23,699 nt of DNA from DATDMG01 sp036518955. GTDB lineage: Bacteria > Actinomycetota > Actinomycetes > Actinomycetales > Kineosporiaceae. Made by a program: the position numbers and the translations under genes. The notes below the pieces were generated by a model. That model had not been told where the DNA came from. It made no database searches and was given only the letters and a program-made list of their open reading frames with translations. Location of the stretch: NCBI GenBank assembly GCA_036518955.1, contig DATDMG010000296.1, positions 1-23,699 of the forward strand. Direction: 5' to 3'. Positions 7,338 to 13,683 of this stretch are shown here, in pieces. The first letter of the stretch is position 1; every line of letters begins with the position of its first letter.

Positions 7338-7904
7338 ATGACGGATGCGCCACCGCCGCCACCGGTCGACCTGCGCACCCTCCTGGCCGCTCACCGGCCG
7401 GCGACGGACGGCGAGGCGGCCGACCTGAGCGCCGTCCACGACCTCCTCGAGGGCTCGCCGGACCCCTGGCGGCGCGCGACCCCGCTGCACCTCACCGCCT
7501 CGGCGATCATCGTGCACCCGGGGACGGTCCGGCTGCTGCTGCGCTGGCACGCACGCCAGCGCAGCTGGTTGCACGTCGGCGGGCACGCCGACCCGGGCGA
7601 GACGGATCCGCTGCGGGTCGCCGTCCGCGAGGCGGTCGAGGAGACCGGCCTGCACGACGTGACCCCCTGGCCCGACCCGCGCCTGCTCCACGTGGCGGTG
7701 GTGGGCGTGCCCGCGTCGACGACGGAGCCCGAGCACCGCCACGCCGACCTGCGCTTCGTGCTGGCGACCAGCAGCCCGGACGCCGCCCGCCCGGAGAAGC
7801 CGGAGGCACCCGTGCGCTGGGTGAGCTTCGACGAGGCCCGCGAGCTCACCGCCAGCCCGAGCCTGCAGCAGGCCCTGGACCTGCTCGAACCGTTGCTCAG
7901 GTGA
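7338..7904 (+). CDS. Nudix hydrolase
   Basis: A 188-aa protein from ATG 7338, with AGGA seven bases upstream. The Nudix box is at residues 82-105: G82-HADPG-E88, then R97-E98-A-V-E101-E102-T-G104-L. Compared with the textbook Gx5Ex7REUxEExGU there is one extra residue between E88 and R97, a spacing I also associate with actinobacterial members of the 'GGHxD...DxxxxALREAxEExG' type. The preceding strand pair LTASAIIVHPGTVRLLLRWH and W77-LHVGGH are standard Nudix fold elements. The enzyme would hydrolyse a nucleoside diphosphate linked to X using Mg bound by the REUxEE glutamates; the substrate cannot be read. An N-terminal proline run (APPPPPV) is unusual. The gene converges on bldC with 6 bases between stops. 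Confidence 0.9.
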   Translation: MTDAPPPPPVDLRTLLAAHRPATDGEAADLSAVHDLLEGSPDPWRRATPLHLTASAIIVHPGTVRLLLRWHARQRSWLHVGGHADPGETDPLRVAVREAVEETGLHDVTPWPDPRLLHVAVVGVPASTTEPEHRHADLRFVLATSSPDAARPEKPEAPVRWVSFDEARELTASPSLQQALDLLEPLLR

Positions 7905-7910
7905 GGCGCG

Positions 7911-8135
7911 TCACTCCTCGGTGGTGGACTGCACCGTCCCGCGCTGCTGCGGGATGCCCGCCATCAGCGCGCGCACCTCGGACTCGCGGTACCTGCGGTG
8001 CCCCCCGAGAGTGCGGATCGACGCCAACTTGCCGGCCTTCGCCCAACGGGTGACGGTCTTGGGGTCGACCCGGAACAGGGCCGCCACTTCGGCGGGGGTC
8101 AGCAACGGCTCGGCACCGGGCGATCGGCTGGTCAT
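7911..8135 (-). CDS. bldC: BldC-type MerR-like developmental regulator
   Basis: A 74-aa DNA-binding protein matching what I know of Streptomyces BldC almost residue for residue through its centre: EPLLTPAEVAALFRVDPKTVTRWAKAGKL followed by SIRTLGGHRRYRESEVRALMAGIPQQR. It is the winged-helix domain of MerR regulators without any effector or dimerisation helix. ATG 8135 is fixed by GGGAGG five bases upstream; a longer frame to 8198 is not used. In Streptomyces BldC binds cooperatively to direct repeats and delays the switch from vegetative growth to sporulation. The C-terminal tail GTVQSTTEE differs from the shorter Streptomyces ending. It is transcribed alone, convergent with the Nudix gene. 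Two inverted repeats lie just upstream of its start. Confidence 0.95.
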   Translation of the reverse strand: MTSRSPGAEPLLTPAEVAALFRVDPKTVTRWAKAGKLASIRTLGGHRRYRESEVRALMAGIPQQRGTVQSTTEE

Positions 8136-8150
8136 GGCATCCTCCCTTTG

Positions 8151-8180
8151 GGGGCACATGCCCCAACATTGGACATGTTG
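8151..8180. promoter_or_regulatory. Two adjoining inverted repeats upstream of bldC
   Basis: GGGGCA-CA-TGCCCC occupies 8151-8164, and CAACAT-TGGAC-ATGTTG occupies 8164-8180, sharing one base. They lie 16-45 bases upstream of the bldC start. The A/T content of the second repeat stands out in this genome, so an operator is more likely than chance. Known BldC sites are direct repeats, so another regulator may be involved. Confidence 0.45.
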
Positions 8181-8346
8181 CCCGGCCAGACCCGTCATCC
8201 GACAGACTTCGTCCGACGATCGGCCGTTTGTACGAGACCCTTAGGCCGGAGTTACAGGGCGTCGGCGTCCGGGTCGTGCCGTCGCGACCGCACGTGCACC
8301 ACGCAGCGTCGAGCACGGACAGTGACGACAGGTTGGGCCGCCGACA

Positions 8347-8366
8347 GGCAGGTCACGGCAGGTCAC
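8347..8366. repeat. 10-base tandem duplication across the GNAT stop codon
   Basis: GGCAGGTCAC at 8347-8356 is repeated at 8357-8366. The TGA stop of the acetyltransferase (8353-8355 on the minus strand) lies in one copy; the final Arg-Asp-Leu-Pro codons come from the other. Confidence 0.75.
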
Positions 8367-8946
8367 GAGGACCGCCGGCTGCCCCGGGCAGCAGGTCGGC
8401 GCGGCGCACCCGGTACACCTGCAGGGTCAGACCGTAGTACTTGTCCGTCTCGCCGACCCACTCCATGCCGATCCGCTGGGCGACGGACGCCGCCCGGACG
8501 TTCCCGGTCCGGACGACGGCGAACAGCTCCTCCTCGCCGTGGTCGAACGCCCAGCCGGCCAACGCCCGCCCGGCCTCGCTCGCGTACCCCTGCCCCCAGT
8601 GCTCCCGGGCGGTGTGCCAGCCGAACTCGAGATCCTCCTCACCGGGCGGCAGGGGCAGCAGGAACGCACCGCCGACGAGCCGGCCGTCCTGGCGCCGCTC
8701 CACCGCCCACCGACCGGACGGCGCGGCCAGCCGCTCGTCCTGCGCGATCCACTCGCGCAGGATCCGTTCCATGGCGCCCACCCCCGCCACGCTGCGCAGC
8801 GGCTGGCTCAACCGGCTCGCCACCTCCCGGTCGCCGTAGATGACCAGCGCGGCCGCCGCGTCCTCAGGACACCAGCGCCGCAGGCGCAGTCGCTCGGTGA
8901 GCAGGTCGTTTCCGACCTGGCCCGCTCGCAGTGCACGCTCGCTCAA
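8353..8946 (-). CDS. GNAT N-acetyltransferase, RimJ/RimL type
   Basis: A 197-aa protein. The RimJ-like opening LLTERLRLRRWCPEDAAAAL (15-34) is followed by GRLVGGAFLLPL (88-99), a core strand, and the acetyl-CoA loop REHWGQGYASEAGRALAGWAF (114-134). The C-terminal RTGNVRAASVAQRIGMEWVGE (146-166) with its Asn-x3-Ser is typical of the family. It transfers an acetyl group from acetyl-CoA to an amine; the acceptor could be a ribosomal protein N-terminus, an antibiotic or a small metabolite. No ATG is in frame near the N-terminus; TTG 8946, with GGAG seven bases before it, is the best start, though it is not certain. The next gene in this direction is bldC, 217 bases on. Confidence 0.88.
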   Translation of the reverse strand: MSERALRAGQVGNDLLTERLRLRRWCPEDAAAALVIYGDREVASRLSQPLRSVAGVGAMERILREWIAQDERLAAPSGRWAVERRQDGRLVGGAFLLPLPPGEEDLEFGWHTAREHWGQGYASEAGRALAGWAFDHGEEELFAVVRTGNVRAASVAQRIGMEWVGETDKYYGLTLQVYRVRRADLLPGAAGGPRDLP

Positions 8947-8973
8947 CGCCTGGCTCCATCCCCTGGTATTGCC

Positions 8974-9300
8974 TCAGACACCTGTGGCGGCCCCAACGCG
9001 GCGGGAGCGCGCCCTCTTCCCCGTCCCAGGCGGAGGGTAACCGGGCAGGCGCTCCGGGCCGGGTGACGAGCCGAGGAACAGCAGATGACGCGCAGCCCCA
9101 GGGTGAGCCGCGCGGCCGACGACGGCGCCTCGCCGGAGCAGCCCCGGCCCCGGCGAGCAGCCGGGACACCGGTGCCCGTCGTCCGCGACCTCGCCCCCGG
9201 CCCGCGTCGCGAGCAGCCGGTACGGCGTCACAGCGCCGCACTCTAGACAGACCCTGTGCCCGGTGCGGTCTACTGGGTGTTCACCGGAAGGCGGACGCAT
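8974..9300 (-). CDS. Possible small zinc-ribbon protein
   Basis: A 108-codon frame from ATG 9300 to TGA 8974 fills an otherwise empty 350-base gap. Its first half reads MRPPSGEHPVDRTG then HRVCLECGAVTPYRLL, with Cys18, Cys21, Cys45 and Cys48 (CLEC...CPGC) spaced like a zinc ribbon. Codons in residues 22-50 end almost always in G or C, as in real genes here. The second half is Pro/Gly/Arg-rich and less convincing. No Shine-Dalgarno is clear, and the start overlaps the start of the divergent + gene by two bases. If it is not a gene, 8947-9298 holds nothing else I recognise. Confidence 0.4.
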   Translation of the reverse strand: MRPPSGEHPVDRTGHRVCLECGAVTPYRLLATRAGGEVADDGHRCPGCSPGPGLLRRGAVVGRAAHPGAARHLLFLGSSPGPERLPGYPPPGTGKRARSRRVGAATGV

Positions 9301-9796
9301 GATGAACAACGCCTCGAGCCTCAACCACGTATCCGGTGCTCCAGTGCCCGGTCTGACGGACCACGACGTCGAGGCGGTGCAGGCCCGCCGGGCCAGCCTC
9401 CGACGAGCGTGCGCCGGGGTCCAAGAGGCGCTCCGGACGCCGGGCGGACCCGGGGAGGGCGCCGTGCTGGCCGCCGTCCGCGAGCTGCGCCACATCTGGC
9501 ACGTCCACACCAGCGACACCGAGCGGCGGGACGGCGTCCTGGACCAGGTAGTCGCCGACTGCCCCCGGCTGTCACCGGCCGTGGGCCGGCTCCGGCACGA
9601 GCACCAGGTCGTGGCGGAGTCGCTCCGGGCCGTCGAGCGGCTCCTCGACGAGACGGCCGCGGAGCCGCACGCCGACGGCGCCGGGGAGGCACTGCCCACC
9701 CTGACAGGCGTGCTCGACACCGTGGACCGGCACCGCCGGATGGGGCGCGACCTGCTCTACCAGGCCTACAACGTGGATCTCGGGCTCGGCGAGTAG
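9299..9796 (+). CDS. Hemerythrin-like helical protein
   Basis: A 165-aa, almost wholly helical protein. Two ATG codons stand in tandem (9299, 9302), with GGAAGG about eight bases upstream. Histidines and acids are placed in hemerythrin-like (HHE) fashion: H65, H68, H70 and E75 in RHIWHVHTSDTE, H100-E101-H102 in LRHEHQVVAESL, and H145 in VDRHRRMGRDLLYQAYNVDLG. The closing 'DLLYQAYNVDLG' resembles a conserved ending I associate with small actinobacterial hemerythrin-like proteins. A di-iron or other metal site in a four-helix bundle is plausible (oxygen, nitric oxide or iron handling), but ligand spacing departs from classical H...HxxxE...HxxxH, so metal binding is inference. A GC hairpin follows the stop. 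Confidence 0.6.
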   Translation: MMNNASSLNHVSGAPVPGLTDHDVEAVQARRASLRRACAGVQEALRTPGGPGEGAVLAAVRELRHIWHVHTSDTERRDGVLDQVVADCPRLSPAVGRLRHEHQVVAESLRAVERLLDETAAEPHADGAGEALPTLTGVLDTVDRHRRMGRDLLYQAYNVDLGLGE

Positions 9797-9805
9797 GTCC
9801 CCGCT

Positions 9806-9821
9806 GCCCCGGAGCCGGGGC
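9806..9821 (+). terminator. Hairpin after the hemerythrin-like gene
   Basis: GCCCCG-GAGC-CGGGGC, a six-base-pair stem with a four-base loop, begins 10 bases after the TAG stop. There is no T-run. A further palindrome CCCCCCGGGGGG lies at 9856-9867. Confidence 0.5.
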
Positions 9822-9924
9822 GAGCCGCCGCCGCCGGCTGGTAGGCCGCCGGGCTCCCCCCGGGGGGCTGGACGTCCCCCCGCAGACCACCACCGCCACC
9901 TCGGTCGTACCAGCGGGCGATCCG

Positions 9925-9953
9925 GTTGACCGCTCGTTGACCATTCACTGACC
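9925..9953 (+). promoter_or_regulatory. Three heptamer direct repeats with exact 11-base period
   Basis: GTTGACC (9925-9931), GTTGACC (9936-9942) and ACTGACC (9947-9953) are separated by four bases each. Seven-base repeats every 11 bp are the known geometry of SARP operators and also of Streptomyces PhoP boxes (core GTTCACC). They lie 76-104 bases upstream of the SGNH hydrolase start. A related pair with the same TGACC core lies between the SARP and AIM24 genes. Confidence 0.5.
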
Positions 9954-10028
9954 GAAGCCGGCCCTGACCACCGCAACGCCCGGACCACTCCCAGGTTTGA
10001 CGCAGGTAGCTGCCGCAACAATGGGTCC

Positions 10029-10988
10029 GTGAGTCGACACCGGGCCGACCAGCCAGGCCGCCGCAGTGGCTTGCTCCCGGTCGTGGTCGCCGCAGTGATG
10101 GTCGGCGCGTCACTCACGGTCGTCGCCTGGTGGCCCCAGCCGTCGTCCGTGGCCGCGTCGATGGCCCGGCTCCGCGCCGGGCAGCCGGCTCCCCAACCCC
10201 CGCCGGCCGCACCGGCGACCGCCGACGGGACGACCCCCGACGGGACGACCCCCAGCGGGACGACCCCCCCAGTCATGGGCGGCGCTGCGGGACACGGCCG
10301 TGCGGCGCCGGCGCGCACCTCCGGCACCTACCGGGTCGTCGGTCTGGGCGACTCCGTGCCGGCCGGCCGGGCCTGCAACTGCAGCAGCTTCGTCTCTCTG
10401 GCCGGGCGGCAACTCGCCGCGCAACAGGGGCTGACCGCCTCGGTGGACAACCTGGCGGTGAACGGGCTCCGCAGCTCCGACCTGCTCGATCAGCTCACCA
10501 GCGACGCCGTCCGCGCCGAGATCGCCGCCGCGGACCTGGTCATCATCATGGTCGGCGCCAACGACTTCGACCCCGGCATCCTGACGACCGACGAGTGCCT
10601 TCCGCTGCCGGAGCTGCCGTGTTACCAGCGGGCGTTCGCGCAGCAGCGGGCGAACCTCGCCTCGGTCCTGTCACAGATCACCGCGCTGACCGCGCCCCGC
10701 GACGGCACGGTCGTGACCGCGGGGTACTGGAACGTCTTCCTCGACGGGGACGTGGGGCAGGCGCACGGCGAGGCGTACGTCAAGGCCAGCGACGCGCTCA
10801 CCCGGGCCGACAACGCGCTGATCTCCGAGGTGAGCCAGGCCGCCAACGTGGCGTACGCCGACGTCTACACCCCGTTCAAGGGGGACGGCGCGACGGATGT
10901 CACGGCCTTGCTCGCGCCCGACGGCGACCATCCGGACGCGGCCGGCCACGCCATCATCGCCAAGGCCGTCGTGGACGCCGTGACCTGA
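10029..10988 (+). CDS. Membrane-anchored SGNH/GDSL hydrolase
   Basis: A 319-aa protein from GTG 10029; the nearby ATG 10021 runs straight into a stop. No Shine-Dalgarno is visible, so translation may be leaderless or nearly so (AACAAT at 10017-10022 is a weak -10 candidate). An Arg-rich start and the hydrophobic segment LLPVVVAAVMVGASLTVVAWW (15-35) anchor it; a linker with DGTTP/DGTTP/SGTTP (66-80) follows. The catalytic domain starts about residue 100: block I GLGDSVPAG with Ser109, block II VNGLRSSD with Gly146, block III VGANDF with Asn178, and block V APDGDHPDAAGH with Asp298 and His301. It should be an extracytoplasmic esterase or lipase-like enzyme. Substrate is unknown; cysteine pairs (CNCSS, DEC...LPC) suggest disulfides. 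Direct repeats upstream suggest regulation. Confidence 0.9.
   Translation: MSRHRADQPGRRSGLLPVVVAAVMVGASLTVVAWWPQPSSVAASMARLRAGQPAPQPPPAAPATADGTTPDGTTPSGTTPPVMGGAAGHGRAAPARTSGTYRVVGLGDSVPAGRACNCSSFVSLAGRQLAAQQGLTASVDNLAVNGLRSSDLLDQLTSDAVRAEIAAADLVIIMVGANDFDPGILTTDECLPLPELPCYQRAFAQQRANLASVLSQITALTAPRDGTVVTAGYWNVFLDGDVGQAHGEAYVKASDALTRADNALISEVSQAANVAYADVYTPFKGDGATDVTALLAPDGDHPDAAGHAIIAKAVVDAVT
10224..10268 (+). repeat. Three 15-base units encoding DGTTP/DGTTP/SGTTP
   Basis: GACGGGACGACCCCC at 10224-10238 and 10239-10253, then AGCGGGACGACCCCC at 10254-10268. The repeat lies in frame in the linker between membrane anchor and SGNH domain. Confidence 0.85.
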
Positions 10989-11011
10989 GGCCGTGACCTG
11001 ACCGTGGTCAG
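10977..11011. terminator. Stop-codon duplication plus short hairpin between convergent genes
   Basis: GCCGTGACCTGA, which includes the SGNH stop codon, occurs at 10977-10988 and again at 10990-11001. The second copy runs into CTGACC-GT-GGTCAG (10998-11011), a short inverted repeat midway between the SGNH and DinB stops. The hairpin is weak, so termination here is tentative. Confidence 0.35.
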
Positions 11012-11023
11012 CCAGGGTCGGGA

Positions 11024-11557
11024 TCAGCCCATCGTCCGGGCGCCGTCCAGCGCCTCCCGGATGATGTCCGCGTGCCCGGCGTGCTGGGCGGTCTCGGCGA
11101 TGATGTGCAGCAGAACGCGCCGAGCGGACCAGCGCGCACCCGGCGTGAACCAGGGCGCCGGCGGCAGCGGATGGTCGACGCTCAGATCCGGCAGCGCCCG
11201 GACCACCTCCTCGGTGTGCCGCGCCACCTCCTCGTACCGGTCGAGCAGGACGGCAAGGGTCTCGCCGCCCTCCATCCGGAAGGTCTGGGCGTGGCGGGAG
11301 TAGTCGGCGTCCGTGACGGATCCCATCGACTCCGGACCCTTCAGGATGAAGTCCGCCCACATCGCCTCCACCGATGCGACGTGCTTGATCAGGCCGCCGA
11401 TGCTCAGCTCGCTGACGGTGGTGCGCCGGGCGGCCTGCTCGTCGTCCAGATCACGGGCGGTGTGGCGCAGGAAGAACCGATGCCTCGCCAGGCTCTCCAG
11501 CAGGTCGGAGTGCTCACGGTCGAGCGTCGGGGCACCCGGCACGGTCGTCTCGGTCAT
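11024..11557 (-). CDS. DinB/DUF664 family metal-binding protein
   Basis: A 177-aa four-helix protein from ATG 11557, with a GGAGGA-rich stretch upstream. The DinB-like metal site can be read as His59 (GGLIKHVASVEAMW), His159 and His162 (ETAQHAGHADIIREALDG). The latter is the signature 'HxGHADxxREAxDG' of the DUF664 branch of actinobacteria, together with WSARRVLLHIIAE. Members of this superfamily are often thiol-dependent (mycothiol or bacillithiol) transferases or detoxification proteins; which reaction applies here is not known. It is probably the only gene on its transcript: a -10/-35 pair lies 41 bases upstream, and it converges on the SGNH gene. Confidence 0.88.
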   Translation of the reverse strand: MTETTVPGAPTLDREHSDLLESLARHRFFLRHTARDLDDEQAARRTTVSELSIGGLIKHVASVEAMWADFILKGPESMGSVTDADYSRHAQTFRMEGGETLAVLLDRYEEVARHTEEVVRALPDLSVDHPLPPAPWFTPGARWSARRVLLHIIAETAQHAGHADIIREALDGARTMG

Positions 11558-11597
11558 GCTGGATCTCTTCCTCCCGCCAGTCCGCTGGACGAGACGC

Positions 11598-11626
11598 AGC
11601 CTAGGGGAAGGTGACCGGTCCCTCAC
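11598..11626 (-). promoter_or_regulatory. Putative promoter of the DinB gene
   Basis: On the minus strand, -35-like GTGAGG (11621-11626) is followed after 17 bases by -10-like TAGGCT (11598-11603). This places the transcript start about 34 bases before ATG 11557. The -10 fits the actinobacterial TAnnnT pattern; the -35 is partial. Confidence 0.4.
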
Positions 11627-11749
11627 GCGCTCCCGTCGACGCCCGCGATCGCCGGACGGCCCGGCCCGAGGAGGGCGGCCGCGCCGACCGGCGAGTGCGG
11701 TAGGGATCGACGAGCGGGAGAGAGCAGCGAGGGTGGGAGCGACGGGGGA

Positions 11750-12073
11750 TCAGGCGGCGGACCAGGGCGCGCAGCCGAGGCAGTGGCGCGCGGCCGGCCG
11801 TGCCTCGAGGTACTCCAGTTCGATGTCCGCCTGACAGAGCTCGCAGCTGCCGTAGCTGCCCTCCGCCATCCGGCGCAGGGCCTGCGCGACGTCCGCCAGC
11901 GCCCGCCGCACCTCGACCGTGAGCGCCGCCACGTCCATCGCGGTCCGGCGCCGGTTGCGTGCCATCAACCTCGCGAGCACCTCGGTGTGGCCTTCGTACT
12001 CCTGCTCGAGTTTGGCCTCGAGGCGGGGACGCGCGGAGTCCAGCGCAGCGCTGCGGGGCAGAGTGATCACCAT
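11750..12073 (-). CDS. DksA/TraR-type C4 zinc-finger protein (paralogue 2)
   Basis: A 107-aa protein from ATG 12073, with AGGAG four bases upstream. It shares its layout with the protein at 6846-7169: a helical N-terminal region with LEQEYEGHTEVLARLMARNRRRTAMD, a second helix VEVRRALADVAQALRRMAEGSYGSCE, then the zinc finger C77-x2-C80-x17-C98-x2-C101 (CELC...CLGC). GSYGSCELC is the usual DksA/TraR approach to the first cysteine pair. It probably acts in the cytoplasm, perhaps at RNA polymerase, but that is inferred from family. Classical DksA acidic tip residues are not evident, so it may be one of the small actinobacterial DksA-like proteins of unknown role. The stop is 193 bases from the DinB gene. 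Confidence 0.87.
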   Translation of the reverse strand: MVITLPRSAALDSARPRLEAKLEQEYEGHTEVLARLMARNRRRTAMDVAALTVEVRRALADVAQALRRMAEGSYGSCELCQADIELEYLEARPAARHCLGCAPWSAA

Positions 12074-12120
12074 GAGTCTCCTGCCGACTTCTGGGGTAGG
12101 CGGCGATTCGCCCGGCGGTC

Positions 12121-12462
12121 TCAGCGGATACGGGAAGCACCGGGAGGCGCGCGCCCTTGGCGACGCTCAAAGCGGACCCGAGCCGGAGCAAGCTCCCGCC
12201 GGGTGCTGATGAGGACGCCGACGAAGGTCACCGCCACGGCCGCGAGTTCGGCGGGGACGGAGTCGACGTCCGGCAGGGGCGGCCGGACGGCCACCGATGC
12301 CATCGCGACGGCATGGGACACCGACGGGGCGAGGTGCCCGTCGGAGATGGAACGACCGGCTGCGGCGCCGAGCCACAGGCCCAGCGCCGTGAGGACGAGT
12401 ACGCCCCAGCCCAGCCCGCACAGAAGCGGACCGCGCGGGCGGCTTCGACCGCCGGTGTTCAC
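12121..12462 (-). CDS. Small two-helix membrane protein
   Basis: A 113-aa protein of unknown function. Two hydrophobic segments are clear: LLCGLGWGVLVLTALGLWLGAAAG (about 11-34) and SVPAELAAVAVTFVGVLI (about 66-83). Between them is an extracytoplasmic-looking loop, and the tail is Arg-rich (STRRELAPARVRFERRQGRAPP), which by the positive-inside rule would be cytoplasmic. GTG 12462 has no ribosome site, but a TTGGAA-N17-TACGGT promoter puts the transcript start on the GTG itself, so I call it leaderless. The open frame extends upstream to 13185, but that stretch does not look coding. It precedes the second zinc-finger gene on the same strand, 47 bases away. Confidence 0.65.
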   Translation of the reverse strand: MNTGGRSRPRGPLLCGLGWGVLVLTALGLWLGAAAGRSISDGHLAPSVSHAVAMASVAVRPPLPDVDSVPAELAAVAVTFVGVLISTRRELAPARVRFERRQGRAPPGASRIR

Positions 12463-12497
12463 GGGAACACCGTAAGGGTCAGGGTGTCCGATTCCAA
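12463..12497 (-). promoter_or_regulatory. Promoter for a leaderless transcript
   Basis: On the minus strand, TTGGAA (12492-12497), a 17-base spacer, TACGGT (12469-12474), then six bases and GTG 12460-12462. Both hexamers and the spacer fit the SigA/HrdB-type consensus, and the predicted +1 coincides with the start codon. Confidence 0.55.
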
Positions 12498-12858
12498 CCG
12501 GTGCCACCCGACGGACTGATGGCAGTGAGTCAGCCGGGATGGCCCGCCGTGAGGAGAGCAGGCCGGAAGCCAAGGTCGTGAGACGTCTGTCCGGGAATCT
12601 CCCTACAGGGATATGAGCTTTATCACAGATCCCTATGACCTCTCCCGCCCCAACAGGCCCCAAGGACTGGTACCAGCCGCCCCGTCGCGCCCCTCCGGGT
12701 CGGGCCCGGATTCGTCGCGTCGCCGTGTCGATCCGGGCCGGGCCGGTCGTGGGAAGCCGCCGACACGGACGCGCCGGGTGGACCGCCCGGTGCGAGGTGC
12801 GCAGGGAGAGCACGAGGACGCCGACCAGCCGTGGTGGTGGTGCCATCATGTTCTCCTG
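12498..12858. other. Gap upstream of the deacetylase, no certain gene
   Basis: About 360 bases. An A/T-richer patch at 12608-12640 may hold a + strand promoter. A 75-codon frame (12635-12862, MTSPAPTGPKDWYQPP...) ends in a GTGA overlap with the deacetylase start at 12859, and a minus-strand ATG at 12849 has AGGAG just upstream. Neither frame has convincing composition or recognisable domains, so I call no gene here. The deacetylase frame itself is open back to ATG 12613. Confidence 0.4.
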
Positions 12859-13593
12859 GTGAGCAGGTCCGGCGCCGGAGCTGACCCGGCGCGTGACACA
12901 GGGCCGGGTGACGGCCGCGGGCACGCGGCGCGCTGGCCCCGGGCCGTCGCGGCCGGGATCAGCCGCGTGGCGGGGGCACAGCTGGTCGCCTCGTTCGCGA
13001 CGCGCGCCCCGCTGGTCGCGCTGACCGTGGACGACGGACCGCACCCGCGGACGACACCCGGGCTGCTCGACGCGCTCGCCAGCGCCGGGGCGCGGGCCAC
13101 GTTCTTCGTCATCGGCGCGCACGGCGAGCGCTGCCCGGAACTGCTCCGGGACGTCGCGTCGGGCGGCCACGAGCTGGGCAACCACCTCTGGCAGGGGTCA
13201 GCCAGCGTGCTGCTGCCGGCGGTCGAGTTCGACCGCGACCTGGCCGCGACGCACGCCCTGCTCGCGGCTCACGGTCCGGTCCGCTGGTTCCGACCGGGGT
13301 CGGGCTGGTTCACCCCCCGGATGCTCCGGTCGGGTGCCCGGCTCGGGTACCGGTGCGCGCTCGGGTCGCCCGGTCTGGCCACCGCGCGGTACCCGGACCC
13401 GACGCGGGTGGCCTTCCGGTTCGCGGCACGATGCCGCGCGGGGGACGTCGTGGTCCTGCACGAGGGCGCACCGCACCGGGCGGCGGTGGCGGACGTCGTC
13501 CGCGCCCTCGTAGCGGAACTGGCGCGCCGAGGCCTGCAGGCGACCACGCTGAGCGAACTGGCAGCCCGGAGCACGGCGCCGCGCCCGGCCTGA
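12859..13593 (+). CDS. Polysaccharide deacetylase family (CE4/NodB) protein with altered metal motif
   Basis: Start uncertain: GTG 12859 gives 244 aa; the frame is open back to ATG 12613, but that part reads as low-complexity Arg/Pro/Gly. From the chosen start, motif 1 is ALTVDDGPHP with Asp58-Asp59, and ARATFFVIG and GGHELGNHLW follow, then RWFRPGSGWFTP (motif 3) and GDVVVLHEG (motif 5 with His). CE4 enzymes remove N-acetyl or O-acetyl groups from chitin, peptidoglycan or related polymers using a metal held by Asp-His-His. Motif 2 should read H-[S/T]-x-x-H; here His109 is followed by LWQG, so the second metal histidine is replaced by Gly113. No clear signal peptide is present. It may be a divergent sub-family with another ligand, or a non-catalytic binder. 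Confidence 0.85.
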   Translation: MSRSGAGADPARDTGPGDGRGHAARWPRAVAAGISRVAGAQLVASFATRAPLVALTVDDGPHPRTTPGLLDALASAGARATFFVIGAHGERCPELLRDVASGGHELGNHLWQGSASVLLPAVEFDRDLAATHALLAAHGPVRWFRPGSGWFTPRMLRSGARLGYRCALGSPGLATARYPDPTRVAFRFAARCRAGDVVVLHEGAPHRAAVADVVRALVAELARRGLQATTLSELAARSTAPRPA

Positions 13594-13683
13594 CCGACGT
13601 ACCCGGCGCCCCCCGACGACCCGGCCTAGGCTCGAAGAACGCCCGGGCGCACGGACGGTCGCGCAGCTCGACGAGGAGGGGGC

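Noticed and set aside
8136..8198. Longer N-terminus for BldC
   Set aside because: The GGGAGG site sits immediately ahead of ATG 8135 and known BldC proteins begin there; the extra residues overlap the inverted repeats.
9856..9867. CCCCCCGGGGGG palindrome as a terminator
   Set aside because: No loop space and no matching flanks; the hairpin at 9806-9821 is a better terminator candidate for the same gene.
12635..12862. 75-codon plus frame ending in a GTGA overlap with the deacetylase start
   Set aside because: No Shine-Dalgarno, Arg-rich composition, no domain; the overlap may be chance because the deacetylase start is itself uncertain.
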